Of a DNA stretch of 62,764 bases, positions 50,501 through 58,402 are shown piece after piece. The DNA lies in the NCBI GenBank assembly GCA_024233935.1, contig JACKOY010000025.1:1-62764 (forward strand), given 5' to 3'. The stretch comes from Spirochaetales bacterium (GTDB lineage Bacteria > Spirochaetota > Leptospiria > Leptospirales > Leptonemataceae). How positions within the stretch are numbered: the stretch's first letter is position 1; every line of letters starts with the position of its first letter. A program made the position numbers and the translations under genes. The notes under the pieces are model-generated. The model ran no database searches and had not been told where the DNA came from. It was given only the letters and a program-made list of their open reading frames with translations.

Positions 50501-53050
50501 AGCATGGGAGATGTCGAAGGAGGCGCCCGCTACGGTCGCCTGGCTCTGGATCTGATGGAGCGGCTGGAGGCGCGCGAACTACGCGGGCGCATCTACTATC
50601 TTTACGCGGCCACGATGCTCCCCTGGAAAGAGCACATCTCCCACTCCGAAGAGTACCTGAAGAAGGCCTACCACAGTGGACTCGAGACCGGTGATCTGCA
50701 GTATGTATCGCTCGCAATCGTGCTGATGAACGCCATCCCGCTCTGGATGGGGACCCGCAGACTGACTTCAATCGAACGTCAGATTGAAAAGTACAACAAC
50801 GCCATTCACAAAACCGGCCAGTTGCTTTCCATCCAGCTCAATCAGATGGGCTGGCAGTTCATCTACAACATGCAGGGAGCAACCCGGGCCCGGGCAAGAC
50901 TGCAGGGCGAACGTTTTGATGAAGCAAAACGTCGACCGGAATTCGAAAGGGAGGGCAGCGCCCATGGGTTGTTTTTTCTCTCCTGCTACAAAACAATTCT
51001 TGCGGCCCTCTTCGGGCAGTACGGCGAGGCCCGGGACTACGCGACCGAAGGAGACCGGCATGTGGGGGCGGTGCTCGGACAGATTCAGGTCGCGATGCAC
51101 AACTTCTATCATGTGCTGTCTTTGCTCGGGGCCCACAGTCAGTTGGAGCCACCGGGCAAAGCGGTTGAGGAAACGATAGTAACCCTTTACAGTCGCTTCA
51201 AGAAGTGGGCCGAACATTGCGCGGAAAACTTCCAGCATCTGCTTGAATTGATCGAAGCGGAGCTTGCGCGCATCAAGGGCGATCCGGGCCGTGCCATGGA
51301 CTATTATGATCGCGCCGTCGCCAGTGCGACCAGGAATGGTTTTCCGCTCATGGTCGGGCTGGCCAACGAATGCGCAGCGCGATTCTATCTGGAGCACAAC
51401 AAAGAAAGATTTGCGGCGTTGTACCTGCGCGATGCACAGCAGGCCTACATAGAAAGCCGCGCCACCGGCAAGGCCAGCGATCTTGAGTTACGCCATGAGA
51501 ATCTGTTGCGTCTCGCGGATCGCTCGGCGGCGCGTTCAGCTCTGGCCGAGAACGAAGAGACACCCCACGAGGAAGCTTTGACCGCGGGCCGGGAATCCCG
51601 GACCACGACTTCCAACAGCGGCAATCTGGACATGGCTTCCATCATCAAAGCCAGCCAGGCGATCTCCCGTGAGATTCAGCTGCCCGCCCTCCTGGAACGC
51701 CTGTTGCGCATTGTGATGGAAAACGCCGGCGCCCAGCGCGGGGCGCTGATTCTCGAAAGCGAGGGACGCTGGTTCATTCAGGCCCGCGGCGCCGTGCGCG
51801 ACGAGCGAATCGAAGTGCTTCAGAATGAGGCTCTGGAGACCAGCCCGAACGTGGCGCTTTCGATCGTGAATTACGTAATGCGTACCGGATCGCATCTGGT
51901 TGTAAACGACGCCACTCAGGAAGAGAGCTACCAGAATGACGAATATGTGCGCGAGCAGCGTCCGCGTTCGGTGCTGTGCGCACCGGTAGAACTGCAGGGC
52001 AAACTCATCGGCATTGTCTATCTGGAGAACAACAGCGCTCGCGGCGCCTTCACGCCGGACCGGCTCGAAGTGCTGAATATGCTTTCGTCTCAAATCGCGG
52101 CTTCCATCGAAAACGCGCGCCTGTATTCCAACCTGGAACATGCCCTTGAGGAAGAGCGTCGGGCAAAACAGGCCCAAACGGAATTGCTTGCGGCTTCTTC
52201 GCGTTTCGTGCCGACCGAATTTCTGGGACTGATCGGCAAAGACAGCATCGTCAGCGTTCGCCTGGGGGACAATATTGAAAAAGAGCTCACCGTGCTTTTC
52301 TCGGACATACGCTCGTTCACGACGCTCTCCGAGAAGATGTCCCCGGGACAGAACTTCCAGTTCATCAACAGCTACCTGGAGCGCATGGGCCCAATCGTGC
52401 AGCGTCACCAGGGCTTCATCGATAAATACATTGGCGATGCGATTATGGCGCTATTTCCCACTCCCGATCAGGGAATCGCAGCGGCCGTTTCCATGCAGGC
52501 TGAGTTGCGCGTGTTCAATGCCGAGCGCGCGACCCGCGGAGAACCAGAAATTCAGATTGGCATTGGCCTTCATACCGGCCAGGTAATGGCCGGAACAATC
52601 GGAGAAAAAAACCGCATGGAAGGAACCGTCATCAGCGATACTGTCAACCTGGCTTCTCGTATGGAAGGCCTGACGAAGATGTACGGGGCGACTTTGATCG
52701 TCAGCGAAGAAACCTTCGATGGGGTTGCCGACAAAACGAGCTACCGCATTCGCGTCCTGGACCGCGTGGTCGTTAAGGGAAAGCGCAAACCGGTTCGGGT
52801 CATTGAAATTTTGGACGGCCTTCCGGAAGCGGAACTAAGTTGGAAAAGCGCGGGGTACGAGCGTCTGGGGGAAGCCCGCCGTTACTACGCGGCCGGAGCA
52901 TTCGGTGAGGCGCGCCAGTTATTTGAAAGTATGCAGGGCGAGCATCCCGAAGACAAGACCGCCGAACTCTACTTGAAGCGATGCGAGCAATTGGTCGCGC
53001 GCGGCGCTCCGAAGAACTGGAATGGCATCACGGCCCTTCGTTCCAAGTAG
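47537..53050 (+). CDS. Ser/Thr kinase-STAND ATPase-GAF-cyclase fusion protein
   Basis: This is a giant 1,837-residue cytosolic signalling protein. I start at the ATG at 47537, directly before the kinase fold; the upstream ATG at 47393 is unlikely. The kinase (about 1-270) has VVVKVLR (Lys near 35), IHKDIKPENIV (near 127-137), LIDFGIS (DFG, near 147) and YMSPEQTGRMN. An AAA/STAND-type ATPase (about 300-650) has Walker A GHSGVGKSALI and LVLFLDDLQWAD. A long helical TPR-like region (about 650-1350) follows, then a GAF domain (about 1375-1535) and a class III cyclase (about 1575-1760; LFSDIRSFTTL, GDAIMALF, NLASRMEGL). The TPR-like tail ends GAPKNWNGITALRSK. Kinase and cyclase active sites both look intact. 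Confidence 0.9.
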   Translation: MLTLPGYNVTEPLHESSNSVVVRALRSSDGLPVVVKVLRVRHPKPRQIAKLRREFDIAGDVGESVAIAPIALEPYTNGFAFVMADIQGESLDRLAQKEPFELTRFLKIAAAIARKLAQVHRSRIIHKDIKPENIVMNPQTGEIRLIDFGISSRLSKETAAATSPGRLEGTLAYMSPEQTGRMNRSIDYRTDLYSLGATLYELLTGRRPFTSTEELELVHSHIAREPEPPRQMASGGPVPEAVQAIILKLMSKAAEDRYQSGLGLAHDLEFCRAQLDANGRIDPTFVPGQRDVSDRFEIPQKLYGREKERTQLIEAFDQASEGRALLLLIQGHSGVGKSALIHEIHKPIARKGGRFISGKFDQFKRNVPYHALIQAFAGLVRQLLGESEERVRGWRDRLIQALGPNAQVLIDVIPEIEMLMGEQAPVPELAPTESQHRFNLAFQAFIQAFGGPQHPLVLFLDDLQWADGATLILLRRLLGDPDAGHLLVIGAFRDNEVNEAHPLTGTIEDLRLAGVEIRSIALRPLGLRDTYRLVSATVRAPQAPEERVQAWLSGAAQRDGSRPIDEEAAHGVPGADLAELVFRRTDGNPYFVNELLRDFHHEELIRFDGDLARWTWDVATMHARSLGEDVVQLMAERLRRLSESDQALLKTAAALGNEFDLRLFALALDQPPLEATAALAPLLREGLLLPGDDSYKYVTSLTKPEDARGILFRFVHDRVQQAAYGLLEGEEQARVHLRIARSYIEHLPFAEQDERLMEIVNHLNLARDLLIDRAERLETARWNLRGGLRARQATAYESALRLFGIAYDLLPEDAYESEYELWLGVHRQLGETNYLLEDLPRAERFFREVLNKARDPLEKLPVFEIQIGVKTGQGKAGDAINLGLQALELLNMKLPRNPSRSRVQNQLQKLRWSLRDREPEQLLKLPALEDTHKRAAMRLMMQLCMPAHNLSSELFPLIVHQMIETTLESGNAPPSAFAWAAYGMLISGSMGDVEGGARYGRLALDLMERLEARELRGRIYYLYAATMLPWKEHISHSEEYLKKAYHSGLETGDLQYVSLAIVLMNAIPLWMGTRRLTSIERQIEKYNNAIHKTGQLLSIQLNQMGWQFIYNMQGATRARARLQGERFDEAKRRPEFEREGSAHGLFFLSCYKTILAALFGQYGEARDYATEGDRHVGAVLGQIQVAMHNFYHVLSLLGAHSQLEPPGKAVEETIVTLYSRFKKWAEHCAENFQHLLELIEAELARIKGDPGRAMDYYDRAVASATRNGFPLMVGLANECAARFYLEHNKERFAALYLRDAQQAYIESRATGKASDLELRHENLLRLADRSAARSALAENEETPHEEALTAGRESRTTTSNSGNLDMASIIKASQAISREIQLPALLERLLRIVMENAGAQRGALILESEGRWFIQARGAVRDERIEVLQNEALETSPNVALSIVNYVMRTGSHLVVNDATQEESYQNDEYVREQRPRSVLCAPVELQGKLIGIVYLENNSARGAFTPDRLEVLNMLSSQIAASIENARLYSNLEHALEEERRAKQAQTELLAASSRFVPTEFLGLIGKDSIVSVRLGDNIEKELTVLFSDIRSFTTLSEKMSPGQNFQFINSYLERMGPIVQRHQGFIDKYIGDAIMALFPTPDQGIAAAVSMQAELRVFNAERATRGEPEIQIGIGLHTGQVMAGTIGEKNRMEGTVISDTVNLASRMEGLTKMYGATLIVSEETFDGVADKTSYRIRVLDRVVVKGKRKPVRVIEILDGLPEAELSWKSAGYERLGEARRYYAAGAFGEARQLFESMQGEHPEDKTAELYLKRCEQLVARGAPKNWNGITALRSK

Positions 53051-53720
53051 CACGATAGCGGGGCTGCTATTGCCGGCAGCGCTGTTCTGCGCGAGCGGTC
53101 CAAATCCGGCCGGTCCCGTCATCATCGAGCGGCCAATTTCTTTTTCGGCCGAACGAGAGCGAATGACGCTGCTTTATATTCAAAGGCACATCGATCCCGA
53201 GGCCCAGGCGATAACCATCGAACCGCGCATGGTCGTAATTCACTGGACCGGAACCGCGGACCTGGAAAGCGCCTTTCGCATCTTTGACGAAGAACGGGCC
53301 CCCCGCGAGCGCTGGCTTCTGTATCAGGCTGGAGCGGTGAATGTCTCGGCCCATTTCCTGATCGACCGGGACGGCAGCATCTATCGCCTCATGCCGGAGA
53401 CGATTCTGGCCCGCCACTGCATCGGTCTGAACCACCTGGCCATCGGCATCGAAAACGTTGGCGGGCCCGAAAGTCCCCTCACCGCCGGCCAACTTGCGGC
53501 CAATGCTGCCCTGGTCCGCGATCTGAAGCGCCGGTTTCCGCAGATTGAGACCCTGATAGGCCACCACGAGCACAATCAGCTGCGCACTTCGTCCCTGTTT
53601 CGCGAGCGGGAGCCCGGCTACAGGACCGAAAAAATCGACCCCGGCGAGAACTTTATGCGGGCTCTGCGCGTCCGACTCAAAGACCTGGGGCTGTCCGACG
53701 CACGGTCCCGGACGCGATAG
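53022..53720 (+). CDS. N-acetylmuramoyl-L-alanine amidase (AmiD/Amidase_2 type)
   Basis: This is a 232-residue exported zinc amidase. The signal is the hydrophobic stretch AGLLLPAALFCASG. The Amidase_2 motifs are VVIHWTGT (first zinc His), SAHFLIDRDGSIYRLMPE, RHCIGLNHLAIGIENVG, IGHHEHNQ (second His) and KIDPGENF (zinc Asp). It cleaves the bond between MurNAc and L-Ala in peptidoglycan or anhydro-muropeptides. The start lies 29 bases inside the end of the preceding giant gene in another frame, so it is probably co-transcribed. A lipobox-like CAS occurs at the end of the signal, so it may be a lipoprotein like E. coli AmiD. Confidence 0.9.
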   Translation: MASRPFVPSSTIAGLLLPAALFCASGPNPAGPVIIERPISFSAERERMTLLYIQRHIDPEAQAITIEPRMVVIHWTGTADLESAFRIFDEERAPRERWLLYQAGAVNVSAHFLIDRDGSIYRLMPETILARHCIGLNHLAIGIENVGGPESPLTAGQLAANAALVRDLKRRFPQIETLIGHHEHNQLRTSSLFREREPGYRTEKIDPGENFMRALRVRLKDLGLSDARSRTR

Positions 53721-53786
53721 GCGGCCAATTAAAGTGGACAGCACGTCCGCCCCGCGTTCATCTAACCGCAGTAAAAGGTAAATATT

Positions 53787-54932
53787 ATGCAATCTATCGT
53801 GAAGTTTCTCATACCCGCTCCCCTGTCTGTGCTGCTGTTGCTTGCGACAGCAGGCTGCGAAGAGGAGCGGCCCGTTTCCCAGGCCGTCGAAGCGAGCTAT
53901 GTGGCTATCGCCGTCATTGGCGATGTCAGCGCCGACGGCCAGCCCGTGGAACGCGGTCAGGTGCTCAGCGGCGGCACGCGCCTGGTCGTCGGTGCCCGTT
54001 CCTTTTGTGACCTGCAGCTCCGACAGCCGAGGGGAGTGACCATTCGAGTAAACCAGAACAGCGAATTCGTTCTGGAAGCCCGACAAAACCAACAGGCCAC
54101 CACCTATCAATCCCGCATCGACCGGGGTAGCGCCGTGTTTGCTTCCGAGCAGCTGGCCGCCGACGAACAGCTGACCGTGCGCACGCCGACTCTTGTCGCC
54201 GCCGTTCGAGGCACACAATTCGGAGTCAACGTCGGCCAGGATCAGTCCACGCGCGTTACGGTGGCCGACGGAGCCGTCGCCACGCGACCGAGTCTGGGGC
54301 GCGCCGAAGAGCTGCCGCCGGAAGTGGTCGAGTCGAGCGAAGTGCTCAGCAACGCCATCACAAGCCTGGAGCGCTCGGAAACCACCGTCAGCGCCGGACA
54401 GGAGCTTTCCTTCACCGCGGCCCAGCGCGATCAGACCCTGAGCGAGGCGGGCCTGGATGAAGCCCTGGCCATACCCGAGATCAGCGAAGCCGGTGAAGCG
54501 CCGGCGACGCCCGAAGAGGCGCGGGAGCGGGCAGCGCGCATCGACGAACAGTTGCGAACCCGTGTCGCCGCCGAAAATTTGCAGCGACTTGAGCAAAGCC
54601 AGGTGCAACCGGCCCCGGCCGATCCCGGGGAGTTGCAACGGGTACAAGCCGAGGTGCAGCAGTTAACCCCCGTGCCACCGGAAGAACTGGAAAGCGTGGT
54701 TGGCCAACCCGACCAGTTGCGCGCGATTCTGAGTGAACGGGCCGAGACAAACCGGGCCGCAGTGCAGCAAAAGATCGAAGAGCTCTACGGCCAGTCTTCC
54801 GAGGGTCTGGAACTGCGCGATGGACGCATCATTCGCGGAGTGGTCTTCCAGCGCGGAGCGGACTACGTGGTCGTAAACGCCGATGGCGCCGTAACAATCC
54901 CGGCCAGCCAGGTAGTCGGCGTAACCTTCTGA
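53787..54932 (+). CDS. FecR-domain lipoprotein
   Basis: This is a 381-residue lipoprotein (lipobox LATAGC, about residue 24). A FecR domain (about 40-165) is recognisable from VIGDVSADGQPVERGQVLSG, FCDLQLRQPRGVTIRVNQNS, GSAVFAS and TPTLVAAVRGTQFGV. The second half is acidic with coiled-coil character (about 235-330) and ends in a small beta segment (LELRDGRIIRGVVFQRG). The architecture recalls FecR-containing Leptospira lipoproteins such as LipL45 (family knowledge). In classical systems FecR transduces signals to a sigma factor, but no FecI partner is adjacent, so here it is more likely structural or a sensor. AAAAGG lies before the ATG. A hairpin follows the stop. Confidence 0.85.
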   Translation: MQSIVKFLIPAPLSVLLLLATAGCEEERPVSQAVEASYVAIAVIGDVSADGQPVERGQVLSGGTRLVVGARSFCDLQLRQPRGVTIRVNQNSEFVLEARQNQQATTYQSRIDRGSAVFASEQLAADEQLTVRTPTLVAAVRGTQFGVNVGQDQSTRVTVADGAVATRPSLGRAEELPPEVVESSEVLSNAITSLERSETTVSAGQELSFTAAQRDQTLSEAGLDEALAIPEISEAGEAPATPEEARERAARIDEQLRTRVAAENLQRLEQSQVQPAPADPGELQRVQAEVQQLTPVPPEELESVVGQPDQLRAILSERAETNRAAVQQKIEELYGQSSEGLELRDGRIIRGVVFQRGADYVVVNADGAVTIPASQVVGVTF

Positions 54933-54948
54933 ACTCAGCATTTGCAGA

Positions 54949-54971
54949 AGGGGCCCCGTAAAGGGGCCCCT
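54949..54971 (+). terminator. Hairpin after FecR lipoprotein, probable terminator
   Basis: A perfect 9-bp stem AGGGGCCCC/GGGGCCCCT with loop GTAAA lies 17 bases after the stop codon. No T-run follows, so it is either a weak intrinsic terminator or a 3'-end stabilising hairpin. Confidence 0.6.
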
Positions 54972-55061
54972 GGCGATGCTCCAACCCGTGCGAGCGGGCT
55001 ACGAATCACCAATTTTCAGGACTTGCGGGGCGAGGTTCACTGATACGCAGACACCCGGAAG

Positions 55062-55094
55062 GCCATGCCGGCGCTTGAAAACGCTTTGCATGGC
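55062..55094 (+). other. Stem-loop in the leader of the Fpg-family gene
   Basis: GCCATGC (55062-55068) and GCATGGC (55088-55094) are perfect inverted repeats with a smaller GCG/CGC pairing inside. It ends 23 bases before the GTG start of the glycosylase gene. It could influence translation; this is weak evidence. Confidence 0.3.
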
Positions 55095-55117
55095 GGTTGC
55101 CGCAGGTATCTTGCGGC

Positions 55118-55945
55118 GTGCCCGAATTGCCCGACCTGGTGTATTATCGTGAGCGTCTCGAACCGGCTCTGAAAGACCGCGCGATCCGCTCGGTACAGGT
55201 GCGCGATCCGGTCGTGCTGCGCAACGCCACCGGAATGAGTACCGATGAGTTTCTGATTGGCGGATGCTTCCGCTCGGTGCAGATCCGGGGTCCGTTTCTG
55301 ATCTTTGAGATGGACCGCGGCCTCATGGTCGTCAACTGCATGCTGGCCGGTCATTTTTCTCTGGATGCGAAGTTTCGCAAATCGCGGCTTCTGGAATTTG
55401 AACTCGACGCGGGCTGGCTGGCTTACCATGATTCGAAAAAGATGGGCAAGATCTACCTGGCCCTTCGGGAACAAACGCAACTCATCCCCCGTTTCGAAGA
55501 CCAGGGCGTTGACATCATCGGCCCCGGGTTCAGCAAAGAAGTGTTTTTGGAACTCATTGCAAAGAGTCGCAGGCAGGTGCGTGCCTTTCTAATGGATCAA
55601 ACGCTGCTCTCTTCCATCGGTAACGCCTACGCCGACGAAATCCTATTTGAGGCCAGGCTCCATCCGAAAACTTTCTGCCACAAACTCAACGCGCACGAGC
55701 AGGAACGGCTTTTCAGAGCAATACAAACGACCATGCAAAACGCCATTGAGAGCGTTCGCGCCGCCGACCCCGGTCTGGAACACAAGTACCGGCAACACGT
55801 TCGCGTGCGCAATCGACTCAAGGCGCCCTGCCCGCGCTGCGCCGCTCCCATCCGCAGAGTGGCAGTGCTGGGTCACGATGCCTTTTTCTGCCCCGCCTGC
55901 CAGCCGGCCGATCGCAAATTGTTTATCGATTGGAGCCAAACGTGA
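55118..55945 (+). CDS. Fpg/Nei-family DNA glycosylase with altered catalytic residues
   Basis: This is a 275-residue protein of Fpg length. The GTG at 55118 is chosen because it gives the family N-terminus (M)PELPD, whose Pro is the catalytic nucleophile after Met removal and whose Glu is the general acid. The H2TH region (SSIGNAYADEILFEARLHP) and a C-terminal zinc finger (CPRC...CPAC) are present. In contrast, the RxGKYLL block of Fpg reads IRGPFLIF, so the conserved Lys (Lys57 in E. coli) is Pro. The HLGMTG block reads NCMLAG, and the zinc-finger Arg position appears to be His. It may repair a different lesion or have lost base excision. The stop overlaps the next start by 4 bases. Confidence 0.82.
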   Translation: MPELPDLVYYRERLEPALKDRAIRSVQVRDPVVLRNATGMSTDEFLIGGCFRSVQIRGPFLIFEMDRGLMVVNCMLAGHFSLDAKFRKSRLLEFELDAGWLAYHDSKKMGKIYLALREQTQLIPRFEDQGVDIIGPGFSKEVFLELIAKSRRQVRAFLMDQTLLSSIGNAYADEILFEARLHPKTFCHKLNAHEQERLFRAIQTTMQNAIESVRAADPGLEHKYRQHVRVRNRLKAPCPRCAAPIRRVAVLGHDAFFCPACQPADRKLFIDWSQT

Positions 55946-57054
55946 GGCCCGGTAATTGGTTTACCAGGCCCATAAACTTCGTTCGAGACGCCATTGCGCT
56001 GGACCGCGCCAGACGCATTCGCGCGCGGCTCTCGCGGGATTTCTACGCCAATCTGCCGGTTGTTTTTGGCGCCCACCGCACCCACGCGGCCTTCGATCGG
56101 ACCAAAAGGTACCGGGAGCTCATGGCAGTCTCCGATCTCGACTCTCAAATGTCGACCCTCCTGCCCGCCCTGCGCCGCTTCCGTCTGCTCTTTTTGCCCG
56201 GATTTCTCGCCGATGTGATTCTGGCTACCGACAAGAAGAGTCTGCAAAAAGAGCTTCGCCAGCACACGCACCTGGCTCAGTACTTCGACGAACAGATTTC
56301 GTGGCTCAGTTCTTTCAACAAGCCCCCTGCAATCGAACGCCTGCAGCTGGCGTCCGAGGCTGTTCCCGAGATAAACGCGGAGCACATTGAGCGGGCCCTC
56401 CGTAGCGATGGGCGTCCGGTCATTCTATTTGCCCATAGCAAGGGAGGCATTGATGCGGTCGAAAGCCTTTTGGACCGCCAGCGTGGCCGGGTGCGTCGGG
56501 ACCTGCTCGACCGGGTGCGGCTTTTGATCGCGGTGCAGAGCCCCTTTTTTGGTTCCCCGGCCGCCGGCTACCTGCTTGCAAATCGACTGTTGCGATCAGT
56601 TTCGCGTTATACCCTGGAAAGCCTCGGAGGAAGCCAGGCGGCGCTCCAGAGCCTGACCCGCCGGGCCCGCTGCGAGTACTACAACCGAAACCGTCACGTG
56701 TTGGGGCGGCTGACGAAGAGCCTGCCGGTTCTTTGTTTTGCGAGCGAAAACCCGCCGGGACCAAATGCAAACAATACCTTTCTCATGCTGCGAAGCTCCC
56801 GGGATGCCATGCACGACATGGGCATTCCCAACGACGGCCTGGTGCCGATCGAAAGCGCAATATTGCCGGGCAGTTATTACGTGCGCACGAGCGGGGTCGA
56901 TCACGCAGTCCCGGTCATGCCTTCCGCCTTCCTGGATTTTGACCGCAAGCGCTTCACCTGCGCCATGCTTTCCCTGGGGCTGGAACTCATCGGCAGATCA
57001 CGTCCGCGCCTGCCCGAACCTCCAGCGCTTGACTGCCTGACCATGCCGGAGTGA
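55942..57054 (+). CDS. Alpha/beta hydrolase-fold protein, lipase-like
   Basis: This is a 370-residue protein. GTG at 55942 is chosen because it overlaps the Fpg-family stop (GTGA), so translation is coupled. The nucleophile elbow is ILFAHSKGGIDA (near 163-174, HSKGG), followed by VQSPFFGSPAAGYLL. An acid is likely in IPNDGLVPIES and the catalytic His in GVDHAVPVMP, giving the usual triad order. The N-terminal 120 residues are rich in Arg/Lys and lack a signal, so it is probably cytosolic or peripherally bound. The triad and size resemble bacterial triacylglycerol lipases or PHB-type depolymerases, but the substrate is uncertain. The pairing with a DNA repair protein is unusual and unexplained. 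Confidence 0.78.
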   Translation: MRPGNWFTRPINFVRDAIALDRARRIRARLSRDFYANLPVVFGAHRTHAAFDRTKRYRELMAVSDLDSQMSTLLPALRRFRLLFLPGFLADVILATDKKSLQKELRQHTHLAQYFDEQISWLSSFNKPPAIERLQLASEAVPEINAEHIERALRSDGRPVILFAHSKGGIDAVESLLDRQRGRVRRDLLDRVRLLIAVQSPFFGSPAAGYLLANRLLRSVSRYTLESLGGSQAALQSLTRRARCEYYNRNRHVLGRLTKSLPVLCFASENPPGPNANNTFLMLRSSRDAMHDMGIPNDGLVPIESAILPGSYYVRTSGVDHAVPVMPSAFLDFDRKRFTCAMLSLGLELIGRSRPRLPEPPALDCLTMPE

Positions 57055-57131
57055 CGACGGGCACGCCAGGTCGCGCCATCGTTCAGAAACGACCGAGCAA
57101 CGCGGCGCCTTCCGCACGCACCGCGTCTGGC

Positions 57132-58256
57132 TCAGTTTACGAACTGGATTGCCTGCCAGTTGATGGTGCCCGCCTTCGGCGTCTGATTCGAACCGCGCAA
57201 GAATTGAACGGTGCTGCTGTCCTGAAAGTTTGTCCGAAAAAAGCCCGAATCCTGATCGGCGGCTGAAGTCAAATCGGGGGTTGAGTCCCAGATGGAGTTC
57301 GTCGCAATCGGAATTGACCGCGACTGATCGATGGCGCTGCTCAGGCTGCCTGTCAGGAGCGGGGAGTTGCCGTATGCAGCGCTGACTGTCGTCGATCCGT
57401 GCTGCACGGTTGTGCCATCGAAGCATTCCACCACAGACCAGGAAACGTCCACCGTATTGAGCGTTGATTCCCGACTGAGCGTAATACTGCTCGAAGAAAG
57501 AGCTGCACGAACGACATACTCCGCTTCGATTCCGTTGCTGGCCGCCGCAGCGCGGCTGGATATGATCGAAAACGCCTGAGCGGTCGACACACTCGATATG
57601 GGCACGACCAGGCTGGAACTGGCCGCAGGAATTGTGCTTTGCCCGCTCTGCACCGAACATGCCGGCAAATACACAAGTTGCCACTCGATATTTGTAGTCA
57701 GAGCCGGATCGGACTCGTTTCTCTGAAAGCGCAGTGTGCTTGAGTCGAGCATCTGCACGGTGACTGTTCGTCGCTCGTCCACCGTTTGCACGGCGCCACT
57801 CATCCGGGACATCACAATTGGGAACGATCGACTCGTATCGAATGTGGAGACCGCCACATCCAGCTGGGTGACCCCGGTGGTCATGCTCGTCGAACCACTC
57901 TGGACCGAAGCGCCGGAGGAAAACTCAACGACGTACCAGGCCACACTCTGCGCCGACCCGCTGTTGGACTCTATGACCAACTGGCTCGTGCCGTTGAGCC
58001 GGCAGGTGGGCATATAGCTTTCGTTGGAGGAGCCCACACTCATGCTGCAGTAGACAAAAGCCAGGCCGGAGGTGACCGACGTAATCGCTATCGTATCGCT
58101 GGTCGTGGCGATGGAGTGCACTCCGGACTGGATGCTTCTTACGGGGTTGCTCCCCCCACCCGCGAGATTCAGCAGCAGCAAGGGGTCTGTGTTGTATTCG
58201 GCACAGTTCAGGAAAACCGCTATCGCAAACGGAAGACTGATCGGGAGGCGCTCCAT
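57132..58256 (-). CDS. Repeat-containing lipoprotein A (W-x-V-V-E repeats)
   Basis: This is a 374-residue lipoprotein of unknown function. The signal ends AVFLNC. After about 40 residues there are three tandem repeats of some 80-90 residues, each opening with [IV]xWxVV and a VQxGS motif (VAWYVVEFSSGASVQSGS, VSWSVVECFDGTTVQHGS), passing through a SRxxxIxxS segment, and closing with LxFxRxES-type sequence. A final partial unit is INWQAIQFVN. The pattern is beta-rich and suggests Ig-like or jelly-roll modules. It is paralogous to the next gene along the whole length. ATG at 58256 is used; TTG at 58262 is possible. No ribosome-binding site is seen; a TATAAT box lies five bases before the ATG. Confidence 0.75.
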   Translation of the reverse strand: MERLPISLPFAIAVFLNCAEYNTDPLLLLNLAGGGSNPVRSIQSGVHSIATTSDTIAITSVTSGLAFVYCSMSVGSSNESYMPTCRLNGTSQLVIESNSGSAQSVAWYVVEFSSGASVQSGSTSMTTGVTQLDVAVSTFDTSRSFPIVMSRMSGAVQTVDERRTVTVQMLDSSTLRFQRNESDPALTTNIEWQLVYLPACSVQSGQSTIPAASSSLVVPISSVSTAQAFSIISSRAAAASNGIEAEYVVRAALSSSSITLSRESTLNTVDVSWSVVECFDGTTVQHGSTTVSAAYGNSPLLTGSLSSAIDQSRSIPIATNSIWDSTPDLTSAADQDSGFFRTNFQDSSTVQFLRGSNQTPKAGTINWQAIQFVN

Positions 58257-58261
58257 GCTCA

Positions 58262-58267
58262 ATTATA
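58262..58267 (-). promoter_or_regulatory. TATAAT box directly upstream of lipoprotein A
   Basis: A perfect TATAAT on the minus strand ends five bases before the ATG at 58256, which would place transcription start at or next to the start codon (leaderless mRNA). The matching -35 is weak (TAAGAA). A perfect 12-bp palindrome AAACCGCGGTTT lies at 58290-58301, where an activator could bind. Confidence 0.4.
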
Positions 58268-58289
58268 GGACGATTGGAACCTGTTTCTT

Positions 58290-58301
58290 AAACCGCGGTT
58301 T
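58290..58301. promoter_or_regulatory. 12-bp palindrome upstream of lipoprotein A
   Basis: AAACCGCGGTTT is perfectly self-complementary and starts 22 bases upstream of the TATAAT box, at the -35 position. Its role as an operator is inference. Confidence 0.35.
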
Positions 58302-58402
58302 CGGCGATTTCGACCCTCCAGAACCTATTACAACAACCACTTCCGGAAATTTCCCACAAAACCACCCCCGGACCGCATGCAAATGGACGCGCCCGGAACC
58401 CC

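Noticed and set aside
53067..54647. 526-codon open frame on the minus strand
   Set aside because: It lies antisense to the amidase and FecR genes, both of which have clear motifs. Its translation has no recognisable domain and reads like a shadow of GC-rich codons.
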